Origin: Cloeon dipterum
Taxonomy: Eukaryota; Arthropoda; Insecta; Ephemeroptera; Baetidae
Length of the DNA stretch: 64,000 nt
NCBI RefSeq assembly: GCF_949628265.1
Contig: NC_088786.1
Coordinates: 33,129,681-33,193,680, forward strand
Direction of reading: 5' to 3'
Program-made: the position numbers and the translations under genes
Notes under the pieces: generated by a model
Seen by the model: only the letters and a program-made list of their open reading frames with translations
Told to the model about the DNA's origin: nothing
Databases searched by the model: none
Shown: positions 37,601-49,593 of the stretch, piece by piece
How positions within the stretch are numbered: position 1 is the stretch's first letter
Layout: the number at the start of each line of letters is the position of its first letter

Positions 37601-40600
37601 CTCAAAAGTGATTTAGGAATAAACACGTTCTCTGTAACGCATTTAATTTTAAATTTCACATTTAATCAACCCTGATAAGATTGTGTTGTTTTGGTTTGAA
37701 ATATCAGCTTAGTCATTTCATTACTTTTTAAAGTATGAGATAATAATGTGATTTATTTCGTTCATTTGGTATTAACTGACAAGAATTCGACTATTACCGT
37801 TGAAAAAAAAATTCCTTCAATCCAGCGATGCAAGATGCAATGCAAGGCAAACCACAGAATACGGCTTCATTTTGAAGTAATAAAATTATTTCGCCTCTCG
37901 CCACACGACAAACCAAGGTTGCCTCGTTACCGGGCCCAAACAGAAAACAAATTCATCTGACAACAATAGCACAATTGTGTGTCGCCAAAGTAAATTCGCA
38001 AAATTCGCACGGTGCGAAAATTTAATTTGCATAATGCGCCCGAGACAGCAGAAGGCGTGTGCTTGCACTCTTATAAAGGCCGATGATGTCAGAATCAGAA
38101 TCGCGGTGCGGTGTATGCACAACGCTCAAATAACTGAAAGGGCGCCGCGAGAGCATCGGATCATCGATTCAAGGATGGCGCCGGTAAGGGGTGAGTCGGG
38201 TGGCCGCACTACAACACTTTGTGCGCAGAAATAGTAAGCCGGTTTTCTTATTGATCTTCAACAGAGCCGCACGATTTTAATTATTTCTAGAGGAGAGGGA
38301 ACTTCCGATACCTCTCTATGTAATAGAAATTTTGACACTTTTATAAATTGAGGTCGTTGGATGGTATTTAAAAAAATCTCTTTAGCTATTGAGTCAAATT
38401 ATACTAAAAATCAAGTATTTCTAACCTAGTTTTGGTTTAGATAACTTTCAAAATCGTTTAAAAATAAATATCTGATCAATTTAAGGCAACGAACTAGTTA
38501 TATTGAAAAAAATTCTAATTAAAACAAGAGATACGCAATAGCTTTTAATTGGTGGCATATAAATTTTAATGAATATAAATAAAACCATATTTACTTTTGT
38601 AAAATCAGAATATTGCTTAAAAATATCTCTAGATCCCAGGACGACAGTTTAAATTATAATTTGGTATGAACCTCTACCGAAATAGAAGAAAAATTAATTT
38701 TACACGTATTTTAAATAAATTGCCAAGCCTCAAACATCATCCCTTATTTAAATAATTTTCCAATTGAGTGCATCAGCAATTGTCCAATCAACTTTGGAAG
38801 CAATCAGATCGTATAACTCACTCCTCCTGTACGGTGTCTGACTCATCCGCCTCCTCACCGTCACCGAAAGGCAAGGTCTGCTGCTGGGCGACCCTTTGGA
38901 CCCGACACTCGTCCGCATGTCTGGAGCGCGCGCCCTGATCGCCCTCCTCGTGCAGCCGCTTGCAGTATTCCCAAAGTCCAATCTCGGTGCCGGCCATCGC
39001 GAGTTGTCGGCCAGCTGGTCGCGTTTACAAAGAACGGGAAGTGATTGTTTTTGTCCACGTACAGCAGCAGCAGCAGCGGGAGAACGGATGCTCCGTCGGT
39101 GCGCTCTCGCCCATCACTACCGAGCGTGCAGCCGCCGCGGCACTGAGACTTGGGCGCCAATGCGCATGTCCGTTGCTATGCACCTTTGTGAGAACGACTG
39201 ACTGTATGTATTTACAATCACCCAGCAGCACCTTCGGCGCAGTTACTTTTCCCATCCTGGGCCGCGCGAGTGATTAATTGTTCGAGTCATCATTGGATTT
39301 CGCATCGCATACCATTCTGAGCTAGTTTTCTCATTTCAAAATAATCTTTTGATTGGATGACCTTTTTTATCTTTTCATATAGAGATATGGCGATTTGCTC
39401 TATAGTCCATTTTAGCACGATTAATTCAATAAATTTCAAATACTTGTATAAATAAAATACTTATTTCAAGGGGAACAAAATTGCTGTGAATGAATAAAAT
39501 AGAAAATCTAATAATTTTTTCACAATCAACGACTTTATGATTTCAGAATATATAATAGGTTTTAGTAAAAATGTGCGTATAAACTAGGAAAGGAACAGAT
39601 GCTGTAGAAATTGGGAGAACAACACTTTATTGAAGTAAAAAGACTCGAAGATAATTCAGACTGCTGTCTGCAGAAAATCATCTCTCTTTTTTCCTACGCT
39701 ATTAAAAATAACAATTTTACACGGCCGGCCCATAAATTTTAACAAATTTTAGTTTTGAAAAGTATTTTTTTTTAATTTGGTCTTCCAATTTTATTTTTCG
39801 AACGGAACAATGGCATTGTATTCAGGGTTCACCAATTTTGCAATGCGCAAAAATGCACCACTGGTTTTTTTGCGCAAAAAAAACACCAGTTTTGGGTTTT
39901 TTCCGCATTTTTCCGAATTTAACCCGAAAATAGTCAATTTTCGCTCCAATAGTCTGAAAATTCGGAAAATTACGTTGAGAGTTAAAATTTTCTGTCTCTT
40001 GAACGAACCCGTGGCTCTAATACTGATTTTGGTGATTTTGAAAAATCCTATTTTTGGTAATCCGCATCATGAGAATTTTTTTCCATAAGAAGGCATGTAT
40101 GTGTTTTGGAAAAATGCGCAAAATTGCAGAAAACCCCGCAAAAAACAGTTTTTTGCAATGCAGTGGGTTTTCGCGGAAAAATGCGGGTTTTTGCGAACCC
40201 TGATTGAATTACCATGAAACAAGATAAAAAATATTCCCAGTGAGGAAATATCCCAATTTGCAATGATTTTTACATAATATTTTAACAGAATAATAACCTA
40301 TCAATATATTTTACAACAATTGCCAACATTTTTGAATGACATTGAAGTGTTTTGCTTAAGTTTTACACAAATATTTTGAAAACCTTGAACTTGCTTTTCA
40401 AAGAAAGTACTTTTAGAATTTACAAATGTGCAAGACTGTTAATGTATAAGTAAAGATTGCGACGAGTTCTGTGGAAAATACGTTTTGGACCGTTAATTTT
40501 AGATGAACTTTTTTCTGGGTTTCCGATCGTCAAATGAGCACGAATCACAAAATTTTATGAGCAATTTAAACAATTCTTTTAACTGTTTTAAACTGTCATA

Positions 40601-43600
40601 ACCAGCTGAATCGGCAACGAGTCCAAGGAAAAATTCATTCATATGTTTCGCGCGTCAGGAAATTTTTCTCTCGGTTTAATTTTTAGGGTACGAATTTATT
40701 CACTGGCGAGTGTCGTTTTTTTGCCATTTTTAGACAATCGAAATTTATACAAAAGCGTGCGATTTTCAGGAAAAGTGCCATTTATTTGAAAAGCCATGTA
40801 ATTTTAACTAATATTGCTATGTAAAAAACATCTAAACCGGCTCAGAAACCGTCTTACACAGTAAACGATCTAATTATAGTTGACTATTTTGCGAAAAGAA
40901 AAAATTAAAAATTTCACAGACCAAACATGGTTTTTGGAAAAAAAAGTTTCTATTTTTACAATCCAAGTACGGCCAACTCCTATTGGAGTTATTGGCCGGT
41001 GCTCCTGTGGCTATAGATGCCTGGCAGCATAGCCAAGCACAGCAGGGCGATAGTTATAAGACAACATTATAGTTATCAATTCATACAATTGATTCCGTAC
41101 AAAAAATGATAAAAAATGCGATCAAGGGAAACACAAAGATATGGTGCTGCAAGAAGAAACACTTTGAGACATCTAAAAAACTTTTTGCTTTTCCCCTTTT
41201 TCGTTCTAAATCATAAGTCAATGCATTGGAACAAACAATGGCTCTTAGAATTCATGTGAATAAAAAATAAATATCCAAAACTCATAACAGTAACGCCCAA
41301 AATGCATTGATAGTCAATTTAAAAATGAAATATATTAACAAGTCTTCTCGTAGTTCATGGCCATAATCAAATAGCGACTATTTTTAAGTGTTTACGGTGT
41401 TTACAAGCTATCACTCTCTTATTATAGATGTTTATATTCTCACCTATATACAGCAATACATCAATGAGACAAGTCAGAAGCAAAACATAAAAAAGGGAAA
41501 ATTGATTATGATATGCTTTTAATAAACCTTATTTGTTTAAAATTGTACGCATAAACTATAATTTTAAATATTTTAAAAATTCGATCACTCGAGGTTGTTT
41601 TCATGTTGAATATAATTAAAACCAGGCTTCATCCTCGTTGTCAAAAAGAGAAATTCGTCGTTTTTATTCCTCGACCGCAGTTTCGACGTCATCACAAACG
41701 TCCTAATCATGAGTTACTATTACAATCAAATACAACAATGCAATAATGTCACATCTAAAATCACAAAAAAATCCATACAATTCTTAAAAAACACCCACCT
41801 ATTCACTGAACAAAAAGGTTCCCTACCACCTGTGAGATGTGCGTGTTTTTAACAAAGGGGTGGCTTAGAATTTTTACATTTGGTCTTTGGAGCTTGCCTC
41901 AAGTGCCTCATGAAAAGGTGGGTGTTTTTTTAAGAATTGTATGGAACTTTGTGTGATTTTAGATGTGACATTATTGCATTGTTGTATTTGATTGTAATTG
42001 TAACTCATGATTAGGACGTATGTGATGACGTCGAAACTGGTCGAGGAATAAAAACGACGAATTTCTCTTTTTGACAACGAGGATGAAGCCTGGTTTTAAT
42101 TATATTCAACATATCATTTTAGAGCCTGAAAGTGGTATACAATTTTCATTTCTTTACAAGCTGGTTGTTTGAAAAATTTGAGTTGATAATAGCTGTATTA
42201 AAAAAGTAGACTTTGCATTGTTGTGTCAAGTCGATGAAATTTACGATTATTTCGTCTTGAATGAGTAACAATGATATCGCAGACCTCCGGGTCATAGCGG
42301 GCAGCCTAATTTGCCAATTGAGCAGGCAATAATAACAATTTTGTCGTACGACTTTCCTCAATAATCATTCTACACTCAATTGAGCATTCAGAGCCATCAA
42401 GGCCGTCGAGGAAATAATCAAGATGAATTAGTTACTTCTTCTCTTCACAATTTTCCGCGTTTTTAACTAACACACGGTGGTCTATCGGAAGGCTTGTGTT
42501 TTGTTATCAAACTCGCGTTTCCGAAGAAGCGGCGGCGGCGACTGCAGGTGGAAATGACCCCAGGTTACCTTTCCTGCCTTCTGACGGCTGCGGGGCAAGT
42601 CGGTGCTGCTCGCGACACTGAACTTGATAATGCACTTGGCCTGCGAACGCGGCCGCTTTTACACATGCAAGAATTCTGATTATTCCACGCATCCTGCGAG
42701 CTATCTCCCCTCGTCGGCGAATACAGTTTTGTATTTCGGATATCAGAAACAATTTCCTTCGTGATTTTTTGGTACGTTTGCCTTGTAATTTTTAGAAGCG
42801 CACGTTCGCTTTGAATTAGTTTAAAAGACCTGCGTTGAGCGAATAAATTATCCCACGACCACGCACATGATTTTGCTGAATCATTCATAAATAAATATTA
42901 TGAATTATTCTATTTAATTAAAATTATATGTAAGATGTTTTTGGCAGTGTATTTTGCCCACACAAAATTTATAATTTAAAAGAGGAAACATTTAAAAACA
43001 TAAAACTTGTGTCCATTTTTACCGTGCAAAAAACCTTTAAAAGCAATTCGTTGGTCTTGTTTACATAAATTTCGATTAATTTAATTTCCACCCCCATTGA
43101 ATGAGTGACTCACCAGAAGGTGCTTCGCGAGGGCTGTAAAGGAAACACCTTTCGCCTCCAACGCCGCCTCCAGACCCGGATGAGCAGGAGGCGGTCCACC
43201 GAGAGCTGCCAGCACCGCTTGCCAGGGTGCTCGAGGGTGGACGTGGCGCTCCGAACCCCCGGGGGTCCCTCGGGCTGCGGCCAGGGGGACATAGTCGCCC
43301 CAGCTGGGCCACAAGAACACGATCTGAACCGACCCGGACTGGTTCACCCGAGCGACTGACTATACGAGTTAAAACGCGATCGAGACAGACCCCTGCCGCT
43401 GGTCACACGTGAGGGGAGCCAGCCGCTAGCAAATCAAAACACACGCGCACGCCTCGCAATATAGCGGAAATTTGACCGATGCACGCACTCCCCTAAGGTA
43501 CGATCGATTGGTCTCTATATTTAATCATTAAAAATAATGAGCGTGTTTATTCCTTTCAAATCCAATATATTTTGTGTTCGCAGATCAAACAAATCCATTT

Positions 43601-46600
43601 TAAACTATACAACTTTATATACGCTTTGATTTTCGGCTTGATCTTGAGTACAAGCTATTGTCAAGAACAATCCCATCATCTTTTCTCTTTTTTTTCTCAA
43701 AATAAATCCGTTATTTTCTTTTTAGCATATTTGTAAGGAGCAATAAAATTTGGATGAGGATAGTTTTGATTTTAATAAATATTAAATTATTGTTTGAACC
43801 TAATCTTAGTTACTTTTAAGCTAATATTAATGTTCTAGACAAGACAAAGAAACCTATGAAATTTACAGCTACTGGACAGTACAAAAGCGTGTTTTTTTTA
43901 AGTTTTACCTTTCCAAATTTCACGATAATCAGCAAAGCATTCTGGATTAATCCGCGCAGAGTTGAGCCATTTGATAATATGTATTAAATTTCATTAATTT
44001 CTGGCTAAAAATAAGTGCATGTGCAAATAGCGGTCATTTTTCCCCAGCGTTTGTTATCTTCGAGAACAATACAGTGGAGTGGTCGTGCTGGACACGGTGC
44101 AATTTAAATATCAACCTTTCTTTGCGCTGATGCGTTTAAATCCCCAGTTCGGGCCAAGCTTTAAAACCTTTAAATTATAATGGCAGGATGTTGCGGAGAT
44201 TTTTCGCCTGCTTTCCTTGTGCACACTTCTTCACGCGGTGCTGGAGCGCATCTCGGCGTGAAGGTTCATTTCAAGGAAAAAATGCATTTAAAAAAAAGCA
44301 AAAAACTGGTCTAGCAACACGCAAACTTTTAGCTCCTTCGTTCTTACGTAGGTCCAAAGATAATAATTGTGGGAAAATCGAGGCGGTGATTAGTTTGCGG
44401 TGTTTCCAGAAAGTGACGGCAGATCTAAAATTGCTATGACGTTTTTGTTTGTTTACATGCATGTGGCCGAGCTTAATTATTTATCTCCCCTGTGCGGCAG
44501 GCGCCGCCGGAAGTTGAGTCACCTGTGCTCTGCACTGCACACAAGCAGGTGGATTTGTTTCGCTGAACAACAAGCACAACACAACTCTGCTTTTAGTTTA
44601 AATCGCATTCATGCCACGCTTCTTCTGTCACTCCGTCTATTTTTCAATAAATTTTTTCTCATTATAGAATTCTTCTGGCATAAAAACTCATTGAAGGATT
44701 GAAGGAGATATTTTTTTTATCTTAAATCCAATTAAAATTCGTTGTTCGTATAAATCGTATAAAAATAAAATTGCCAACTATCTTTTTAAAAGTAAACAAA
44801 AGGTTGATTAATTATTCAATAGCACGATTGCGGTTTTCCTTTACAATAGAGTAATTTTCATTTCAATATTCACACCTATGCGATATGTGAATCGTGCTGC
44901 TGATTGTGAGTTTTCACTGTCACGGTCGATTTTTACATATTACGTGACAATAAGAGAGGGCCGTCAAAATCAGCAGACCGGAAAATTTACAGCTCTAGCG
45001 GGAACAATTAGTACCTTTTGCTGCCAAAACTTAAATTTGAGTATTTTATAATTTTGCACTTCCTGTGATCTTAATCTGAAATTTGGGTTTGAATGCCAGT
45101 AGGTTAAAAAAGGAATTTAAAATTTATCAAATTTGTTATTTATGCATGCCATCCAGGAAGAAAGGGAACACAAAAGTAAATTATTGGATAACTGCTTTAA
45201 CCCGCAGGTAGACACTGTGACCTTGCTTGAATATTTGTGTAATTTGCCCTGTAAGCGGGCGAGGGATAAATTTAAATTCTCAAGCCTATCTCTTCCTGCT
45301 TGACCTTGGTCTGACTACGTACAAATAGGGACATAAAAATGTCAAGGAAGCTGCGATACGGTGTGGTCAAGAAAAAATAAGGACTTATAACTGGCTCCGG
45401 CGTCTTCTAAATAACCTTCTTATAATAGCGTCTAGGTGCGTGCGCTTGACAGATTAGTTACGCTTAGATGGCATACCTCTGATAATAGTTAAAATGAAAG
45501 ACCTAAGCATTCATTGCTATAAGACGCATTTCTTGTTTGATACTCATCTTTAAAACAACGCAAATTTGAAATGATCAAATAAATTTTTATTTTTTAAAGT
45601 ATGATAGTTTAAAATTGTCGGCTGGTTTTTCTAACCCCAGCAAACCGAGTTTATTTATTTGCATCAAAATAAAATCTTAATATGAAGCTCCATTATTTGT
45701 AAGTTTAAAAGTGCTGGAAAACTACTTTGAAGCTCACCTTTGGAATCATTACCACCAAATCTGTGTTTAGGAGAAAGCATTTATTTATAAAATTGATTAT
45801 TATTTATTATTTAACTGAAGTTGTGGGTGGAATAACATTTCAACCCTCTTTTTTATTGTTCAAATGTTTGGGGCAAATCTGCCCTGCGGAACTACCATTT
45901 GAAACTCAAATTAAAATGATCCCGTCATTGAGAAATAATAAATTTTGAATCAAACTTACTCTGGGGTAGAGTTTCTGGCGAGACATTGCTCTTCATCTTC
46001 ACGGAAGCTGATTTGGCGCTGAAAGTTGAATTTTAACTTGCGCTTCAGATTTTTCTTCATCCAGTCGCCCATTGCTGTAAACAATCGAAAATTTTCCATA
46101 CAACAACTAAAATAAATTAATATTTATACGACGTATAATGACTTGTTTGGAGAAATGATCGTACATTGCAATACATGCCATTTTTCCGTTGTCTTTTCGC
46201 GAAGCGCGCCTCGTTCGCCCGCTTCTGGCTTTTTCGTAGCTCCCGGCATCCACTCGAAACTAAATATTTTGCTCTCTTTCTCTCTGATTGTGAAGCCAGC
46301 ACTGCACTGAGCTGTAGAGAGAATAGCAAATGCTCCATATCTCTCCCACCATATAAATTGCTTGTGTTGGACTTTCGCGAAAAGTCGAATCTTATTTTTA
46401 GCTCTTCATCCTCCCAAACGGCTGGTGCCATGCTGGCATTTATTAGCCTTTAGCTAAGATTCTATCAACGAGGGGAGGTAAGAAATTGCCTTAGTCTTTA
46501 GCTATCAGAAACTTGCACTCATTATTTATTCAACGTATGCGACCTTCTTGTGCGAAATATGTATTTGTAGGAAAGGCGGGACGGCATACAAAGATACCCG

Positions 46601-47724
46601 GCATAATATTTGTCTGCCAGCCCGAATCTGATTAACGCGAACTCATTGTCAGGATATCGAGAGCGCGAGCAAATTCTAATTTAAGGTGGATTTGCCACGA
46701 TAAGCCAATTCCACGAATGTGCTTCTTGTGTGGTTGTCAATGTTATTCATGATCGTCGAATATCTTACAATTTAATTTTTTTTAAATCTTGGTCAGACCA
46801 GCTGCTGTGACGTCAAGCGCATTGAATTTTGGTTATTATCTTCCTCGGATGGTTCTGATCGATTTTATGTATGACATACACACGATCATAGGGGACATAC
46901 ATTATAGTGTCCTACTTCGTGCGCATGTTTCGTTTTGAATGAAAAGTTTGCTGACTAAAATAATATTTTGTGAGTTTAGGAAAATTCCTTGTGAGTGCTT
47001 AATTACAAATGTCTTGGCACAAAAATAGTGCCATTAAGTTAAAAAATATTTTTTGCTTTTTCCTTAACAAATCCAATCTTTCTTATCCCTTATCTTTTTT
47101 AACACTTCTATTTAATCAGTCATTGTTCGAGGGGAAAAGGGAAAATACTTCCTTATCGCTCTCTTGATGCGGAAACATTCACATCTGTTGTGTAAATTGT
47201 TTAATGAATTACTCATATTTTAAAATATGCTCTTAACCAGTTGGTTAAAGCTCAAAATTAACATAATATAAAATGCCAATTTCTGACTTGTTCTCTGATC
47301 TAGGCAATAGCTGATTGAACTAGGCCTGAAAGATACCGTTTTTGTTAGCTCTATGCGTTCGCCTGCTCTTGCTTTGTATTAATATTTTATTTTTAAATTT
47401 AATGACTCATAAAAAGGAATAAAATAGTTGTAAAAAATATAAATCAAACCTGAGGAAAAATTTCACTCGAGGGGTTTGTTATTTGTTACATTCTTTAGTG
47501 CTAAAAATGAATCACGTTGATTTCAGAGCTATGTAAGAAACTTGAAACTGTCGATTTTTATTAAATAACTTTGAAATCAACGAGGTTGAAGTCTTGTAAT
47601 TCATTTGCCATGTAAGTTTATATTTTGGTTTACAAAATAAAATCGCCTGTATGGGTTGTTCTCCCCATTAGTCTAATGATAAAATAATCTAAAACGAAAT
47701 GCGTAAAAAACTCTTACCCGCCAT
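25665..47724 (-). CDS. BAIAP3: BAIAP3 / Munc13-4-like protein (gene A)
   Basis: Constant exons in transcription order: 35564-35348, 31021-30863, 30305-30127, 30068-30024, 29973-29814, 29750-29349, 29298-29177, 28998-28849, 28796-28650, 28592-28383, 28174-27964, 27906-27832, 27778-27671, 27612-27397, 27340-27131, 27074-26884, 26399-26251, 26194-26068, 26014-25824 and 25756-25665. With a first exon pair at 47.7 and 46.1 kb the product is 1160 residues. Landmarks: a DGEFFEKF motif and the EQLYAEVLYET segment typical of BAIAP3 N termini, C2A (about residues 167-310; AKDCNGLSDPF and WDFDPAE calcium-loop residues present), the MUN-type helical region, and C2B (about 985-1120; PTDSNGYCDSYV). The family primes SNARE-dependent exocytosis of dense-core vesicles and secretory lysosomes. 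The nearest Drosophila relatives are staccato/unc-13-4B and unc-13-4A. Confidence 0.93.
26400..26883. other. BAIAP3 intron before the C2B exons
   Basis: AT-rich. A short CTCTGCTCAGCACATCC string near 26590 matches the left end of the 56.6 kb dispersed repeat and may be a heavily truncated copy. Nothing else is seen. Confidence 0.35.
31022..32623. other. BAIAP3 intron
   Basis: AT-rich intronic sequence between the 32.6 kb alternative first exon and the exon beginning VEQLYAEV. A GC-richer patch at 31.3-31.5 kb has open frames without domains or usable splice phases. Confidence 0.5.
32624..32863 (-). CDS. BAIAP3: Candidate alternative first exon of BAIAP3 (MLALKSW...)
   Basis: Minus-strand frame from an ATG at 32863 (an upstream in-frame ATG lies at 32926) to an ATGACG/gtactt donor at 32624, phase 0. 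That phase joins directly to the phase-0 acceptor at 31021, skipping the 35.4 kb exon, and gives a 1127-residue product. The peptide starts MLALKSWTQRTCDLLHFENR and continues with Ala/Arg-rich sequence. The segment is strongly GC-rich, and the complementary strand also has open frames, so the codon evidence is modest. It would give an isoform with a different, basic N terminus. Confidence 0.5.
32927..35347. other. BAIAP3 intron / upstream of the 32.9 kb first exon
   Basis: Contains a GC-richer promoter-like stretch (32.93-33.1 kb), AT-rich intron and one terminal-inverted-repeat element at 34812-35166 (listed separately). Confidence 0.5.
34812..35166. mobile_element. Short terminal-inverted-repeat element, copy 1
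   Basis: Begins CAGGGTTCGTCAATTTTG and ends ATGCGGGTTTTTGCGAACC, so the ends are imperfect inverted repeats (GGGTTCG / CGAACC). The interior shares AATGCACCACTGGT, TTTTGCGCAAAAA, CGGAAAATTACG and TGCGCAAAATTGCAGAAAA-like blocks with the element at 39.8 kb. It has no coding capacity, consistent with a MITE. The right terminus is slightly eroded. Confidence 0.7.
35565..38821. other. BAIAP3 intron
   Basis: Mostly AT-rich intronic DNA with no domain-bearing frame. A patch at 35.8-36.0 kb is GC-richer. No repeat copy was identified here. Confidence 0.45.
38822..38997 (-). CDS. BAIAP3: Candidate alternative first exon of BAIAP3 (MAGTEIGLWEY...)
   Basis: Minus-strand ATG at 38997, 58 codons, ending CAGGAGGA/gtgagt at 38822, a strong donor in phase 2 that matches the acceptor at 35564. 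It would give a 1178-residue product. The peptide begins MAGTEIGLWEYCKRLHEEGD and ends in an acidic segment (GDGEEADESDTVQEE), with GC-rich coding-like codons. The adjoining 39.0-39.2 kb is GC-rich and promoter-like. Confidence 0.6.
39822..40203. mobile_element. Short terminal-inverted-repeat element, copy 2
   Basis: Starts TCAGGGTTCACCAATTTTGC and ends TTTTTGCGAACCCTGA. The outer TCAGGGTTC pairs with GAACCCTGA, and further inside, GCAATGCGCAAAAA pairs loosely with TTTTTTGCAATGC. It is the better-preserved copy of the family at 34.8 kb. No coding capacity. Confidence 0.75.
41603..42113. mobile_element. Foldback element with about 190 bp inverted repeats
   Basis: The left arm (41603-41800) and right arm (about 41920-42113) are near-perfect reverse complements. 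Examples are ATGTTGAATATAATTAAAAC against GTTTTAATTATATTCAACAT, and CTCGTTGTCAAAAAGAGAAA against TTTCTCTTTTTGACAACGAG. The roughly 120 bp centre is not self-complementary. No transposase is present. The single-strand form would make a very long hairpin. A target-site duplication was not clear by eye. Confidence 0.88.
43114..43292 (-). CDS. BAIAP3: Candidate alternative first exon of BAIAP3 (43.1 kb)
   Basis: A strong donor, CTTCTG/gtgagt, at 43114 is preceded by GC-rich sequence open in all three frames. The frame from an ATG at 43292 (MSPWPQPEGPPGVRS...) ends in phase 2 and joins the acceptor at 35564 for a 1179-residue product. The frame from 43347 (MNQSGSVQIVFLWPSWGDY...) ends in phase 0 and could join 31021 instead. 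Phase logic alone cannot choose between them; the donor is convincing, the reading frame is not settled. Confidence 0.45.
43348..45959. other. BAIAP3 intron
   Basis: AT-rich intronic DNA. No supported exon or repeat. Confidence 0.45.
45960..46074 (-). CDS. BAIAP3: BAIAP3 5' coding exon (MGDWMKKNLKRK...)
   Basis: Bounded by an acceptor, gtttacag/CAATGGGC, at 46074 and a strong donor, CCCAGA/gtaagt, at 45960 in phase 2, matching the acceptor at 35564. It encodes MGDWMKKNLKRKLKFNFQRQ, then an ISFREDEEQCLARNSTPE segment: a basic helix followed by an acidic stretch. The exon at 47718-47724 joins it in frame. Confidence 0.65.
46075..47717. other. BAIAP3 intron, distal 5' end
   Basis: AT-rich, except 46.2-46.4 kb where a minus-strand 104-residue frame exists without domains or splice support. 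Nothing assigned. Confidence 0.45.
47718..47724 (-). CDS. BAIAP3: Possible most distal BAIAP3 start exon (ATGGCGG)
   Basis: A minus-strand ATG with donor GGCGG/gtaagag. Joined to the acceptor at 46074 it reads ATG GCG GCA ATG GGC, in frame, so the isoform would begin MAAMGDWMKKN. The initiating exon contributes only 7 coding bases plus an upstream untranslated part. The downstream ATG at 46072 gives nearly the same protein, so the choice of start changes only three residues. Confidence 0.45.
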
Positions 47725-49593
47725 TATTTTGGCCCAAGGAGTGTTGTCAAAATCCGAAATGCGTCTTGTTTCTCTGGCAACTGAACTCAGAAAGGCACTT
47801 TAAACAAATTTCTTCCTGCTGAGGAGAGTGTGCGCAAAGCTAGAGCGCTTGTTTATTCGGCGACACCGGCGTCTGACTCGCACGTTTGCAAGGCGAATGC
47901 TCAACTAAGTCAAATATTCAACCAGTTGTGCAATTTACGACCCCTTGCTTGTTAAAGAAAACACGTCATTGAGTCCACACTTTCGCTATATACCGAGACC
48001 ACGAATCACAGGTTGAAAAGGATCCTCACCGACACGTTTGTTTTTTCCCTGATAATTTTCGAGGGGCATGTTTACTTTCAAGAGAGGTGCTGTTTCGTCG
48101 TTCGGACTGGCGCGCGAGTCAATTAGCATCGGAGAAAATTAGGGCCTTTGATGTTTACTCCAGTGGCTTTGAACAAGAGTATGAGCTTGTCATTTAGGCC
48201 TTGCTACCAAATCACCTCTGCAAGTAGCTCTCGCAATGACATAATGGCTTTTACAACTATTTACTGCTGACACACGAGACAGGAATTAAAAGTACATTTT
48301 TATACTCTGTTATCTGGAAAATGAATGAACCGACTCAGTCATGCATCCATAAACTATTTAAATAAATTTTAATGAATATTTTTTTAAATTTAGTTTTATC
48401 ACTTATATGCTTAATGTTCTTTAAAAATTAAATTTTATTTTGCTTCTTGGAACAGAAACTTTATGAGGATCATAATATTTAGTATGGTTGATATCCGTAA
48501 TACCATGAAACAATAATTAAAATTTATATCACTTGTGGTTATCTGTAAAAAACTATAAAATAAAAATAATTTTACACGGCGCATTAGTAAAAAAACGCAT
48601 TGCGCGACACAAAAGATATTTAAAGTGTGACTTTACATTAGAAAACTGGACTTTGGACGCACAACATGGTACTTGCAGAAACAATCCACCAAAAGCATAA
48701 TATTGATAAATTAATTTACACTTTTGAAAGTTTGTCCCATCCAGCTATCCAGCTCTTTTGGAGATTAAAAAATAGCTTATAAACAATTATTGAATGATTC
48801 CATATACCATGCTGCATTCTGATTTCTGTCACTTATTGTAATTTGTACATGAAAATATATTAATAACTGCCCAGCCGATTATTCTCAGGAGGATAGGGCT
48901 TGACTTTTGTTGATAAAAATAAATCTTTCATTTTGATGCGTTTAATAGATTTAGTATACACTAAATCTGAATCTAAATCTTTCTTATTTAATCTACTTAT
49001 TTAGAAAATGAAATTGATATGCACACTTCCATAGCTGATTGTGAGTAAGGACAACTTTTGAAGCAGGTTCTTGCTGTAGGTTTTTTCTCAAGAAGGGTCT
49101 TTCAATTTGATACAACATTATGTTGAGAACCGGTTTTAAATTTTGTAGACTGCGTGCTTGCAAAAATTCGGAAAATTGCCTCTACTTACGTTACTGACAA
49201 AATTATATAGACAGTCCAAGCGAGATTCTTGAGTCGCAGTACTAACCCTCATTTAAAAAAATCACAAAAAAGTAAAAAAAATAGCAAGATAATTGTGTTT
49301 CTGCTTAAAAACATGCTTCCATTATAGATAGTCAAAGACTAACCTTTAATTATTCTTCAAGACAAAAAGTCTCACTTCATGTCTATCCACACATTCCGCG
49401 CCGCGCTGTTGTTTACTCCTCACGTGAACGCGTAACTGACTGAATTCAGGTAACTACTGCTGCGCGCCATCCAAAGGTCTCCCTTCCACGAAGCCACAAA
49501 AGTGCCCAAGGCTGAACCTGTCGGGATACACATTACGAAGTGAGGTGTGCGTCCATGATGAGGCTAAAATAAAAAATACTACTCTTTTGTGAG
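47725..49593. other. Probable BAIAP3 promoter side, then no gene
   Basis: 47.75-48.15 kb is somewhat GC-richer and may be the upstream promoter of the longest BAIAP3 isoform. 48.3-49.4 kb is AT-rich without a coding signal. On the minus strand near 49465-49525 a short frame reading FSLGHFCGFVEGRPLDGAQQ follows an acceptor-like CCCGACAG; it could be a second exon of the 49.6-49.8 kb candidate but phase could not be fixed. Confidence 0.3.

Larger units (their letters stand above)
38998..43113. other. BAIAP3 intron with two mobile elements
   Basis: AT-rich apart from a GC-rich patch at 39.0-39.2 kb. It contains a terminal-inverted-repeat element (39822-40203) and a foldback element (41603-42113), both listed. 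A GC-richer patch at 42.5-42.7 kb has no supported exon. Confidence 0.5.

Noticed and set aside
38861-39160. 99-residue minus frame through the 38.9 kb exon
   Set aside because: The third frame from the ATG at 38997 ends exactly at a strong donor in the right phase, so the longer frame is a by-product.
46117-46431. 104-residue minus-strand frame starting MAPAVWEDEE
   Set aside because: No donor in a phase compatible with BAIAP3 acceptors and no domain; left unassigned inside the intron.
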